The position numbers and the translations under genes were made by a program. A stretch of 64,000 bases of DNA, from positions 125,406-189,405 of the forward strand of contig CAKASQ030000017.1 in NCBI GenBank assembly GCA_916988195.3. The letters run 5' to 3'. Positions 23,149-31,652 of this stretch are shown here, piece by piece (position 1 is the first letter of the stretch; the number at the start of each line of letters is the position of its first letter). The notes under the pieces are model-generated. The model was not told the origin of the DNA. It did not search any database and saw only the letters and a program-made list of their open reading frames with translations. Source of the DNA: Oscillospiraceae bacterium (GTDB lineage Bacteria; Bacillota; Clostridia; Oscillospirales; Oscillospiraceae).

Positions 23149-24126
23149 TCATCTGCCGGAAATGCCGATAAAGGCAAGAATGCACATAAGAACGGTAATA
23201 CCGACAAAAACCGTGAAGATTTTTTCCTCGCTCCAGCCGCCCATCTCAAAATGGTGGTGAATCGGGGTCATGCGGAAAATCCGCTTGCCGTGGGTGAGCT
23301 TAAAGTAGGTCACCTGCATGATGACGGAAACGGTCTCCATGATGTAGATGATACCGACCAGAATCAGCACCAGCGGCATATCGAGCGCGAACGCAAGGCC
23401 GCAGACCATACCGCCGAGGAACAAAGAGCCTGTGTCTCCCATGAAGACCTTCGCCGGATGGAAGTTATAAACGAGGAAGCCCGCGAGACCGCCCGCTAAG
23501 GCCGCAGGAAGCAGCGCCAGCGTCGTCTTGCCCCACATCCAGGCCGTCACGGCGAAGAACACCATCACCGGCAGCGTCACGCCGGAAGCTAAGCCGTCGA
23601 TACCGTCGGTCAGGTTGACCGCGTTTACGCAGCCGACGATGACGAACATCGCGAAAATCAGATAGACGATCCAGTTGATCTCGAAGCTCACGTTCCAGAA
23701 CGGAATGTAGAGGTCGCAGGTTAAGTCTCCGTTCCAGCGCAAAAGCGCCAGATACGCGCCCGCCGCCGCCAGCTGAAGCGCGAGCTTCTGAATCGCGGTC
23801 AGGCCGAGGTTCCGCTTGTATTTGACCTTCATGAAATCATCGAGAAAACCGATGATACCGAACACCAGCGCGAATGCCAGCACGTAAAGGTGCGTCAGGT
23901 TCCCGGCCAGCATGCTTCGCCAGCCGCCCGCAATCGTGCAGAGCGCCGCCGCGGCGATGAAGATGAGACCGCCCATCGTCGGCGTTCCGGCCTTGGAATT
24001 GTGCCAGCTGGGGCCGATTTCGCGGATGGACTGCCCGGCGTGCAGCGCGCGCAGGGCGGGGATGATCAGTTTTCCAAAAACAACGGCAAGGACAAAGGCG
24101 CATGCCGCTACAATGAGTGCTTGCAT
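23149..24126 (-). CDS. mraY: phospho-N-acetylmuramoyl-pentapeptide transferase
   Basis: Forms lipid I from UDP-MurNAc-pentapeptide and undecaprenyl phosphate. The 325 residues span ten membrane helices and contain the conserved DDFMKV, NLTDGIDGLASG and MTPIHHHFE motifs that bind substrate and Mg2+. GGAGGAAATACCTC precedes the ATG. It follows murF by 32 bases. Confidence 0.97.
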   Translation of the reverse strand: MQALIVAACAFVLAVVFGKLIIPALRALHAGQSIREIGPSWHNSKAGTPTMGGLIFIAAAALCTIAGGWRSMLAGNLTHLYVLAFALVFGIIGFLDDFMKVKYKRNLGLTAIQKLALQLAAAGAYLALLRWNGDLTCDLYIPFWNVSFEINWIVYLIFAMFVIVGCVNAVNLTDGIDGLASGVTLPVMVFFAVTAWMWGKTTLALLPAALAGGLAGFLVYNFHPAKVFMGDTGSLFLGGMVCGLAFALDMPLVLILVGIIYIMETVSVIMQVTYFKLTHGKRIFRMTPIHHHFEMGGWSEEKIFTVFVGITVLMCILAFIGISGR

Positions 24127-24158
24127 GAGGTATTTCCTCCGGTTTCTTTCTCTCGCGC

Positions 24159-25538
24159 TTATTTCGCGCTGTCGGTATCGTCTAAAAACAGCTGGAGCGA
24201 GCGCTCCATCTTCATTCCCCGGCTGCCCTTGAACAAAATCACATCTCCCTCGCCTGCCCGCATTTTTAAAACGCGCGCGAGGTCTTCATGCGTGTCAAAG
24301 TGCTCGGCGTGCTTCGGCGGCATCCCGCCCGTGATCGCACCCGTCACCGTGCGCACCGAGTGCGCGCCGTAGGTCAGAAGCAGGTCCGCCTTCTGCGCGG
24401 CAATGCGCCCGATGCGGTAGTGCTCCGCGCTCGACCGGTTGCCGAGCTCCAGCATGTCTCCAAGAACCGCGATGCGCTTTCCAGTCGCTTTGATGCTCGC
24501 AAGCACCCCGAGCGCCGCTTCGGTCGACTCCGGGCCCGCGTTGTAGCAGTCCTCGATGATCGTCATGCCGTTTTTCTCGTAGACCTTCTGGCGCATGCCG
24601 GTATTCTGGAAGATGGAGAGCTCATTTTGCATCGTCTCCGGCTTGACCTCCAGCAGCAGTCCGACCGTCGCCGCAGTCAGCGCGTTATAGACCATGTGCC
24701 GTCCAAGAGCCGGGACGAAGAGCTCAAACTCATGGCCAAAGCCGCTCACGTGGAAGCGCACGCCGTCTTCAAGCTCCTGGATCCCGCTGGCGACCACGTC
24801 GCAGTCGGGATTGTCAATGCCGTAGTAATATTTTTTGTGGTCCCCAAGGCCGCGCACGTTCCACAGAAGCGGCTCGTCGCCGTTGAAAATGCCGACGGTA
24901 TTTTTAAGGCTCGCGCGCAGAATGTCGAGCTTCTCTTTCAAAATGCCCTCGCGGCTGCCGAGATATTCAATGTGCGTCGTGCCGATGTTCGTAATGACCG
25001 CATAGTCCGGCTGGGCAATCGCGCTCAGATACGAAATCTCGCCCGGATGGTTCGTGCCGAGCTCGGCGACGAGCAGTTCCGTATCCTCCGGCGTATCCAA
25101 AATGGTCATGGGAAGGCCAATATCGTTATTGTGGTTCCCCGCGCTCTTGAAGAGCTTAAAATCTCTAGCCAGAACGCTCGCGATCATTTCCTTCGTCGTT
25201 GTCTTGCCGACGCTGCCGGTAATGCCGACGACCTTGAAGGAAAGCATCTCGCGGTAGTGCCGCGCAATCTCGCCATAGGCGCGCAGTGTGTTTTCGACCA
25301 CGATGCACGGAAGCTCCCCGCTTTCCTGACTCACGAGCGCCGCGACAGCGCCCTTTTCTTTGGCGGCCGGGATGTATTCATGTCCGTCGACCCGCTCGCC
25401 GCGAAGCGCCAGAAAGAGCTCTCCGGGCTGCACCTTGCGGGAGTCCGACTGAATGCCGTTTACCTTGATTGCTTCATACTCCGGCGCGACCTTGCCGCCG
25501 CACCAGCTTGCCAGCTGCTGTAACGTTAATTCCTTCAT
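24159..25538 (-). CDS. murF: UDP-MurNAc-tripeptide:D-Ala-D-Ala ligase
   Basis: Adds the D-Ala-D-Ala dipeptide to the peptidoglycan precursor using ATP. The 459 residues have the Mur ligase P-loop GSVGKTTTKEM (about residue 110), the central-domain motifs (NHNNDIGLPMTIL; ELGTNHPGEI) and the C-terminal IEDCYNAGPES and FKGSRGMKMER segments typical of MurF. Its ATG overlaps the murE stop (ATGA). Confidence 0.96.
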   Translation of the reverse strand: MKELTLQQLASWCGGKVAPEYEAIKVNGIQSDSRKVQPGELFLALRGERVDGHEYIPAAKEKGAVAALVSQESGELPCIVVENTLRAYGEIARHYREMLSFKVVGITGSVGKTTTKEMIASVLARDFKLFKSAGNHNNDIGLPMTILDTPEDTELLVAELGTNHPGEISYLSAIAQPDYAVITNIGTTHIEYLGSREGILKEKLDILRASLKNTVGIFNGDEPLLWNVRGLGDHKKYYYGIDNPDCDVVASGIQELEDGVRFHVSGFGHEFELFVPALGRHMVYNALTAATVGLLLEVKPETMQNELSIFQNTGMRQKVYEKNGMTIIEDCYNAGPESTEAALGVLASIKATGKRIAVLGDMLELGNRSSAEHYRIGRIAAQKADLLLTYGAHSVRTVTGAITGGMPPKHAEHFDTHEDLARVLKMRAGEGDVILFKGSRGMKMERSLQLFLDDTDSAK

Positions 25539-26986
25539 ACGTTTCTCCCCAAATACGAGGCCACGACCTCCCGCTCGTCCAGGTGCCGTTTTTCATGGCC
25601 GATTTCCTGATAGGTTTCGTGTCCCTTGCCGCAAAGAACGATCACGTCGTCCTTTTCCGCGTGCGCCAACGCCCATTCGATGGCCTTCACTCTGTTTTCG
25701 ATCACCACGTGCGGGTGCGGCCCCTCCTGCATCCCGGCGACAATCGCGTCGATGATGGCCATGGGGTCTTCCGTTCTGGGATTGTCCGAGGTGACGACGC
25801 TGAGGTCCGCGAGCTCGGCGCCGATTCGTCCCATGATGGGCCGCTTGAAGGGGTCCCGGTCTCCGCCGCAGCCAAAGACGGCGATGACCCGTCCCTTACA
25901 GAACCCGCGCACGGTTTTGAGGACATTCTCCAAGCTGTCCGGCGTGTGCGAGTAATCGATCAGCACCGTATAGGGCTTTCCGGGGGTCGGCACGACCTCC
26001 ACTCTTCCCTTCACGCCCGAAGCCGTTTTGAGCGCCTGCGCGATATCGCCGAGCGTAATGCCGAGCGTTAACCCCGCTCCGATGACAGCCAGCGCGTTAT
26101 AGACCGTGAAGCCGCCGGGGATCGTGAGCTGAATGTCTGCCTGCGCATCCCGGGTCTTCGCCATAAATTCCACACTTCCGGCGTGAAGCGCAATATTCTC
26201 CGCGCGAAGCTCCGCGTCCGGGTCTTTTTCCGCGTAGCGCAGCACCTCGCACGTCGCATGCTCCATGATTTTTGGGGCGTATGCATCGTCGGTGTTCACA
26301 ACGCCGTGCTTGCACCTTGAGAAAAGCATCGCCTTCGCCTCGCAGTATGCGTCCATCGTCTTGTGGAAATCCAGATGGTCTTCGGTGAGGTTCGTAAAAA
26401 TGCCGGTCTCAAACGTAATTTCGTCCGCCCGGTGCAGAACCAGCGCGTGGGAAGATACCTCCATCACGCAGTGTGTGCAGCCCGCGTCCACCATCTCGGA
26501 GAAGAGCTTTTGCAGCTCAAAGGACTCCGGTGTGGTGCGCTCGGTGTGAATGACGGTATCTCCGATCATGTTCTGAATCGTCCCGATCAGTCCCACCTTC
26601 GCGCCGAGCGTCTTTTCCAGCACTGTTTTGAGAAGGTACGTGATCGTCGTCTTGCCGTTTGTGCCGGTCACGCCGAGCATCGTCATTTTATCCGCCGGAT
26701 GGCCGAACCAGTTTGCGCCAAGCCTGGCAAGTGCCTTTCTGCAATCGGCAACCTGTACATACTGTGCCTTCTGCTCCGGCTCGCGCTCGCAGATGATCAC
26801 ACCCGCGCCGCGCTCAAGCGCCTTGGGGATGAACCGGTAGCCGTCGGAGGCAAAACCGGGGATGGCGACAAAGGCTTGGCCGGGCTTTGTCTCCCGCGAG
26901 TCGTAGCTCACGCCCGTCACCTCCAGCTCCGGGTCGTAGCAGCCCTCTATAATCTCGATTCCGCTCAGAAGTTCCGCAAGCTTCAT
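25535..26986 (-). CDS. murE: UDP-MurNAc-L-Ala-D-Glu:meso-DAP ligase
   Basis: Adds the third amino acid of the stem peptide. The 483 residues contain the P-loop GTNGKTTITYLL, EVSSHAL and the motif SDNPRTEDP; DNPR is the form associated with meso-diaminopimelate rather than lysine. The cell wall of this organism is therefore probably DAP-type, an inference from that motif. GAAAGGAGCGCGGCGC precedes the ATG. It is coupled to murF by a 4-base overlap. Confidence 0.96.
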   Translation of the reverse strand: MKLAELLSGIEIIEGCYDPELEVTGVSYDSRETKPGQAFVAIPGFASDGYRFIPKALERGAGVIICEREPEQKAQYVQVADCRKALARLGANWFGHPADKMTMLGVTGTNGKTTITYLLKTVLEKTLGAKVGLIGTIQNMIGDTVIHTERTTPESFELQKLFSEMVDAGCTHCVMEVSSHALVLHRADEITFETGIFTNLTEDHLDFHKTMDAYCEAKAMLFSRCKHGVVNTDDAYAPKIMEHATCEVLRYAEKDPDAELRAENIALHAGSVEFMAKTRDAQADIQLTIPGGFTVYNALAVIGAGLTLGITLGDIAQALKTASGVKGRVEVVPTPGKPYTVLIDYSHTPDSLENVLKTVRGFCKGRVIAVFGCGGDRDPFKRPIMGRIGAELADLSVVTSDNPRTEDPMAIIDAIVAGMQEGPHPHVVIENRVKAIEWALAHAEKDDVIVLCGKGHETYQEIGHEKRHLDEREVVASYLGRNV

Positions 26987-27023
26987 GCGCCGCGCTCCTT
27001 TCGTTTTTTGTTTTTGGGAGTCC

Positions 27024-29417
27024 TTAGTCGGAGGCTCCGCCGGTAGTAAATTCTACCGTAATTGTAGTCCCTCTGTCAACCATTGTTCCGGGCTCAATGT
27101 CCTGATATGCGACCGTGACGTATTCGTCGCGGTGATCGGTGCCCTTGGCCTGAATGTAAAGTCCGGCGTTTGTCGCCAGATAGTCCACGTCTGCAATGCC
27201 GTAGCCCACGAAGTTGGGAACCTCGACCTGTTCGGTCGTCTTGACGGCGTTTCCGAAGTAGAGGATGATCTCGGAATTGCCGGGAACCTCCGCGCCCGGG
27301 CTCGGAAGCTGGTCGGTAACGGTATCGCCCTGACCGACGGTGCGGTAGGTGATGGACTTGTCGGAAAGCGCCTTTGCCGCCTCGTCCTGCGTCATTCCGA
27401 TCACATCGGGAAGCGTAATGTTGACGCCCCGGATGTCGTCGGAGGAGTAATCCGGCTCCACGCCGAGATACGGCAGAATATCGAGGAACACATCGCGCAC
27501 CGTTGGAGCCGCCATAAGGCCGCCCGAAATATACTGGTTATGCGGAGTGTAGCTCGTTCCGGCCACGTAATTTGGCGTATCGAGCGCGACGAGCACGACG
27601 TACTTAGGATCGTCGATCGGCGCAACACCGATAAACGAGACGATCTTGTCCTCGACCGGATTGCCGTTTTCATCAAACACGTCGATTTTCTCGGACGTAC
27701 CGGTCTTGCCGCCCACGCGGTAGCCCGGAGTCTTGGCAGAGCCCGCCGTACCGTCGGTGACGACGTACTCCATCATCTTGCGCATGGTCTTCGAGGTTTC
27801 CTCGCTGATGACCTGCCGCAGAACCGTGCGCTCGTTGGTCTTCACGACGCTGCCGTCGCTGTCCAGCACCTGACTGACCACGTATGGCTTTAAGAGATAT
27901 CCGCCGTTGACGATCGCCGCGATCGCGCGCACCTGCTCCATGGGGGTCACGCGGAAGGTCTGGCCGAAAGACGCGGAAATGAGGTTCGCAACGGAAAAGT
28001 CGTTCTCATCCCAGAAAAGGCCGGAAGCCTCGCCCGGAAGATCAACGCCCGTTTTCTCCAGAAAGCCGAACGCCTTGAAATATTCCACGAACGTCTTTCT
28101 CGTCATATTGACGCCGATGTGGCCGAAGGCGATGTTGCAGGAATGTCCCAAAGCCTCCATCGTCGTCTGCATGCCATGGCCTGCCGCCTTCCAGCAGCTG
28201 ACCTCCTGCTCGCGGTCATTGAAGGTTTCATGGCCGCCGCAGTAGAAGGTGCTGTTTTCCGTGACCGCGCCGCAGTCCAGCGCCGCCGCCAGCGTCACGA
28301 GCTTGAACGTCGAGCCCGGCTCATAGCCGTCGGAGACGCAGCGGTTCCGCCACTGTCTCAAACGTTCGGTCGCAACGGCCTGATTGTAGGCGCTCATCGC
28401 CTCTTTGTAAGCCTCCGAGTCTTTGTCGAGCAAAAGCGCGTCCTGATACTGCTCTTCCAGCTGCTCGGCAAGCTCCTGATCGTAGATCTCCTGATAATTG
28501 TTGGGGTCGTAGCTTCCGAGGTTCGCCATCGCGAGGATCTGGCCGGAATTCACGTCCATGACGATACCGAATGCACCGTTCAGGATATCATATTTCTCGA
28601 TCGCCGTCTCGAGGTTCTTCTCTAAATAATGCTGCACGGTCTGATCGATCGTCGTGACCAGACTGTCTCCATCGGACGCGTCGTAGTATTTTTCATATGT
28701 ATAGAGCATCTCCGAGCCGTAGTTGCCCTTCGTTGTGACGACCTTACCGGCCGTGCCCTGCAAATACGAGTCGTAGTACGCCTCCAGACCCTCCGAGCCG
28801 ACATTATCCGTCGACACGAAGCCCATCACCTGCGCGGCAAGCGACGAATAGGGATAGTACCGCTGCGCGTCGGTCTCGAGGTACACGCCCTTAATGTCGT
28901 TTTCCGAGACGAAATTGCGCACCTCGTCTGCAAGCTCCTCCGGGATCTTCCGGCGGATGACCTTATAGCGGAACGCCTTGTCCGAAGCCTGCTTGTAAAC
29001 AAAATCGGTGCTCACGTCTAAGATTTCCGATAAGCCGCGCGCGATGTGGTCCAGAAGGTTGCTGTTTTCGGGCTTTGCCATCTCCTGCGCGATCTCATTG
29101 GGGTCAATAAAGACCGTCTCCACCGTCTTCGACGAGGCGAACACGTTCATGTTCCGGTCGAAAATCTGCCCGCGTGAGGCGGATAAACTCGTGTAGCGCG
29201 TCTGGTTGTCGATGGCCTGCGCCTCATAATAGTCGTGGTCACGGATCATAAGGTTGTAGAGCGTCACAATAAGCGGTATGAATACCACCACGCCGAACAG
29301 CGCCATCAGAACAAGCGTCCGTCTGAGAATCGTCCGGTTGGCACGCTGCGACTGCTCGGCGCGCGATAGCTTTGGTTCCTGCTTTTTCCGTTTCAGGGGA
29401 ATGATTTTGCGTGCCAT
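27024..29417 (-). CDS. class B penicillin-binding protein with two PASTA domains (FtsI/SpoVD type)
   Basis: Septal transpeptidase partner of FtsW. The 797 residues comprise a basic cytoplasmic tail, one membrane helix (about 32-55), the dimerisation domain, a transpeptidase domain with the active-site EPGSTFKLVT (SxxK), GHSCN (SxN) and VGGKTGTSEK (KTG), then two PASTA repeats (about 655-797), which bind muropeptides. PASTA-bearing PBPs in clostridial dcw clusters include the vegetative Pbp2B/FtsI and the sporulation SpoVD; which one this is cannot be told from the sequence. AGGAGC lies immediately before the ATG. Confidence 0.93.
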   Translation of the reverse strand: MARKIIPLKRKKQEPKLSRAEQSQRANRTILRRTLVLMALFGVVVFIPLIVTLYNLMIRDHDYYEAQAIDNQTRYTSLSASRGQIFDRNMNVFASSKTVETVFIDPNEIAQEMAKPENSNLLDHIARGLSEILDVSTDFVYKQASDKAFRYKVIRRKIPEELADEVRNFVSENDIKGVYLETDAQRYYPYSSLAAQVMGFVSTDNVGSEGLEAYYDSYLQGTAGKVVTTKGNYGSEMLYTYEKYYDASDGDSLVTTIDQTVQHYLEKNLETAIEKYDILNGAFGIVMDVNSGQILAMANLGSYDPNNYQEIYDQELAEQLEEQYQDALLLDKDSEAYKEAMSAYNQAVATERLRQWRNRCVSDGYEPGSTFKLVTLAAALDCGAVTENSTFYCGGHETFNDREQEVSCWKAAGHGMQTTMEALGHSCNIAFGHIGVNMTRKTFVEYFKAFGFLEKTGVDLPGEASGLFWDENDFSVANLISASFGQTFRVTPMEQVRAIAAIVNGGYLLKPYVVSQVLDSDGSVVKTNERTVLRQVISEETSKTMRKMMEYVVTDGTAGSAKTPGYRVGGKTGTSEKIDVFDENGNPVEDKIVSFIGVAPIDDPKYVVLVALDTPNYVAGTSYTPHNQYISGGLMAAPTVRDVFLDILPYLGVEPDYSSDDIRGVNITLPDVIGMTQDEAAKALSDKSITYRTVGQGDTVTDQLPSPGAEVPGNSEIILYFGNAVKTTEQVEVPNFVGYGIADVDYLATNAGLYIQAKGTDHRDEYVTVAYQDIEPGTMVDRGTTITVEFTTGGASD

Positions 29418-29548
29418 GCTCCTGCCTTTCTGCCAGATTGTACCAATCGTATGGATGGCGTCAACTGTGAAAACAGGGACGGTTTACAACAATCTGAAAC
29501 CGCCCCTGCAAAGCTTTGTAGTTGTGTTCCGTGGGGCTCTGTCCTACT

Positions 29549-30094
29549 TTATGCCGCCGCCGGATGCAGATATGCAATCAAGTCAGAAATACTCTGCTCG
29601 ACCGCGCCGATGATTTCGCTGAGAATGCTGCTTTTCTCCGTTTTGTAGATCTCCGCCTGATCGGTGCCGGCAAGATTTACATAGACGATCTGCTCCTGCG
29701 AGGGCTTGCGCAGACCGAGCGTCTCGGCCTGCTCCTCAATCCCGGCAAGATCGATCTTTCCTTCGTATTTGCTTTGCAGCAGAAGCTGCTCTTCCTGCAG
29801 GCTCTGAAGCTGGCTTTCGAGCTTACTTACCCGGCTCGTCGCCTCAAACAGCTGCACATAGCCAAAGATCACGAGGATCATCATGCACGCGGAGATGGCC
29901 GCGCCGAGAATGGTAAACGGGGCGACAGCAGTTCTCGCCCGGACGCGCTGGCGCTTCCGGGGAAGCTCCCGCTCCTGCGGAAGCTCATGCCGCTCCGGCT
30001 CGCGAACGGGCTGCCGGAGGGTATTTTCTACGGAGTACACGTCATAAGCTGCCGCGCCGTTTGTGCTGTAATAGGGGTTGCGTTCCGCAGCCAT
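29549..30094 (-). CDS. ftsL: FtsL/DivIC-like division protein
   Basis: The 181-residue bitopic protein has a long basic cytoplasmic tail (1-55), one membrane helix (about 57-82) and an extracellular leucine-zipper-like coiled coil (LFEATSRVSKLESQLQSLQE). Sequence identity in FtsL is always low; the call rests on topology, the coiled coil and the place between rsmH and the class B PBP. The tail and the C-terminal extension after the coiled coil are longer than in the usual FtsL (about 100-120 residues). GAAAGGAGAACACCC precedes the ATG. Confidence 0.8.
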   Translation of the reverse strand: MAAERNPYYSTNGAAAYDVYSVENTLRQPVREPERHELPQERELPRKRQRVRARTAVAPFTILGAAISACMMILVIFGYVQLFEATSRVSKLESQLQSLQEEQLLLQSKYEGKIDLAGIEEQAETLGLRKPSQEQIVYVNLAGTDQAEIYKTEKSSILSEIIGAVEQSISDLIAYLHPAAA

Positions 30095-30132
30095 GGGTGT
30101 TCTCCTTTCTCAAGGCTCTATCCCTCGTGGGG

Positions 30133-31065
30133 TCAAAGCTTGACCGCTACGCGCAGCTTCGCGCTTCTGGCGCGGGGGTTTTCCCGCACCTCTTCCATCG
30201 TAGCGATGATCGGTTTCTTGGTTAAGACCTGAATCTTGGGCGTTCTGCCGCAGACGCACACCGGAAAGCTCGGCGGGCACGTGCAGCCCTTTGCGGCATC
30301 AAGCATCGCGTTTTTAACGATCCGGTCTTCTAATGAGTGGAACGTGATGACGGCAAGTCTGCCGCCGGGATTCAGGTGGTCAATGGACGCGCGCATCATG
30401 CGGCTGACCGCGCCGAGCTCGTCGTTGACGGCAATGCGGATGGCCTGAAAGCTCCGCTTGGCGGGGTGCTGCTTTTCCCGCAGCGCCCGCTCGGGCATGG
30501 CGGACTTGATGATGTCCACCAGCTCTAACGTCGTCTCGATCGGCCGGTCCGAGCGCACGCGCTCAATCGCCGCGGCAATCTGGGGCGCGTACCGCTCCTC
30601 TCCGTATTCGTACAAAATCCGCCGGAGCTCGTCCTTGGGATAGTTATTGACGATCTCATAGGCCGTCAGGCTGCTGCCTCTGTCCATGCGCATATCAAGC
30701 GGCGCGTCCGTCATATAGGAAAAGCCGCGCGCGCCGTCGTCCAGCTGCGGAGACGAAACGCCCAAGTCAAAGAGCATGCCGTCGATCTTGTCGAGATTCA
30801 GCGCGTCCAGGATCAGCGCAATATTTTCAAAATTATCATGCACCAGCGTCACCTTGCGCGCGTGACGGCTGAGCCGTTTTTTTGCCGCCTCCAGCGCGAC
30901 CTCGTCGCGGTCCACGCCGATCAGCCTGCCGTTTGTGAGCCTGCGGCAGATTTCCAGCGAGTGCCCGCCGCCGCCGAGCGTCCCGTCGAGATAGATCCCG
31001 TTCGGGCGGATGTTGAGCGCGTCGATGCACTCCCAAAGCAATACCGATTTATGCGAAAACTCCAT
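30133..31065 (-). CDS. rsmH: 16S rRNA (cytosine-1402-N4)-methyltransferase
   Basis: Methylates C1402 of 16S rRNA; rsmI, which modifies the 2'-O of the same base, is also in this window (35269-36105). The 310 residues have the N-terminal HKSVLLWECIDAL, the SAM-binding GTLGGGGHS, DLGVSSPQLDDGARGFSY and the C-terminal ITFHSLEDRIVKN. It starts one base inside the mraZ stop codon (TGATG), the usual coupling. Confidence 0.97.
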   Translation of the reverse strand: MEFSHKSVLLWECIDALNIRPNGIYLDGTLGGGGHSLEICRRLTNGRLIGVDRDEVALEAAKKRLSRHARKVTLVHDNFENIALILDALNLDKIDGMLFDLGVSSPQLDDGARGFSYMTDAPLDMRMDRGSSLTAYEIVNNYPKDELRRILYEYGEERYAPQIAAAIERVRSDRPIETTLELVDIIKSAMPERALREKQHPAKRSFQAIRIAVNDELGAVSRMMRASIDHLNPGGRLAVITFHSLEDRIVKNAMLDAAKGCTCPPSFPVCVCGRTPKIQVLTKKPIIATMEEVRENPRARSAKLRVAVKL

Positions 31066-31481
31066 CAGAAGCCCAATTCCTCCATCACCTGCGCCAGATT
31101 CTCCGGCGTGAGCGTCTCCTGCTCCAGCTTGTCGTAAGCCTCGCTGTCCCAGATCTCCGCATGGCCGCCCTGCCCGATGAACGTGACCTCCTGCCGGATG
31201 CCGGCATACTGGCGAAGTTCGGTCGGGATGAGGAAGCGCCCCTGCTTGTCAGGCTCGCATTTGGCGGCGTTGGCAAAAAGAAAGCGCATCTTGCGCGCCT
31301 GCGAGATGGGAAGCGCGTTATATTTATCCAAGATCGCCTGCCAGCCGGTCTCCGTGTAGACGGACAGGCAGTGATCGAGGCCTAGTGTCACATAGAAAGC
31401 CTCGCCGAGCTCGTCGCGCAGCTTCGAGGGAACGAACAGACGGCCCTTCGGATCGACCGTGTGCTTGTATTTTCCGTACAT
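31065..31481 (-). CDS. mraZ: transcriptional regulator MraZ
   Basis: AbrB-like DNA-binding protein that controls the dcw operon. The 138 residues have two SpoVT/AbrB-type half domains, each with the conserved DPKGRLFVPSKLRDEL and PDKQGRFLIPTELRQYA. It is the first gene of the cluster and is preceded by a row of MraZ boxes, so it most likely represses its own operon. Confidence 0.96.
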   Translation of the reverse strand: MYGKYKHTVDPKGRLFVPSKLRDELGEAFYVTLGLDHCLSVYTETGWQAILDKYNALPISQARKMRFLFANAAKCEPDKQGRFLIPTELRQYAGIRQEVTFIGQGGHAEIWDSEAYDKLEQETLTPENLAQVMEELGF

Positions 31482-31494
31482 TCCCTCTCACCTC

Positions 31495-31533
31495 GCTCCA
31501 TTTTCATCTTTTCTGCTCCACTTAGCTCCACTT
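31495..31533 (-). promoter_or_regulatory. MraZ boxes
   Basis: On the minus strand AAGTGGAGC occurs at 31533-31525 and 31523-31515, and AAATGGAGC at 31503-31495. All are in one 10-bp register, with a degenerate position at 31505. Direct GTGG repeats at 10-bp spacing are the known MraZ target. They lie between the -10 box and the mraZ start. Confidence 0.8.
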
Positions 31534-31540
31534 CACTTAT

Positions 31541-31569
31541 ATAATAAGGGGCGTTAACATAAAATGCAA
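31541..31569 (-). promoter_or_regulatory. dcw operon promoter (PmraZ)
   Basis: On the minus strand TTGCAT (31569-31564), 17-base spacer, TATTAT (31546-31541), directly upstream of the MraZ boxes. Confidence 0.8.
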
Positions 31570-31652
31570 CCCCTTTTTTCAAAATCGTCCGGAGAAAATA
31601 TTTACAAAATTTAACCCCTTTTCGGCAATTTCGCAATTTTTGAACAGATGTT

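Noticed and set aside
24288-25523. 411-residue open frame on the plus strand
   Set aside because: Antisense to murF; a shadow frame of a GC-rich gene.
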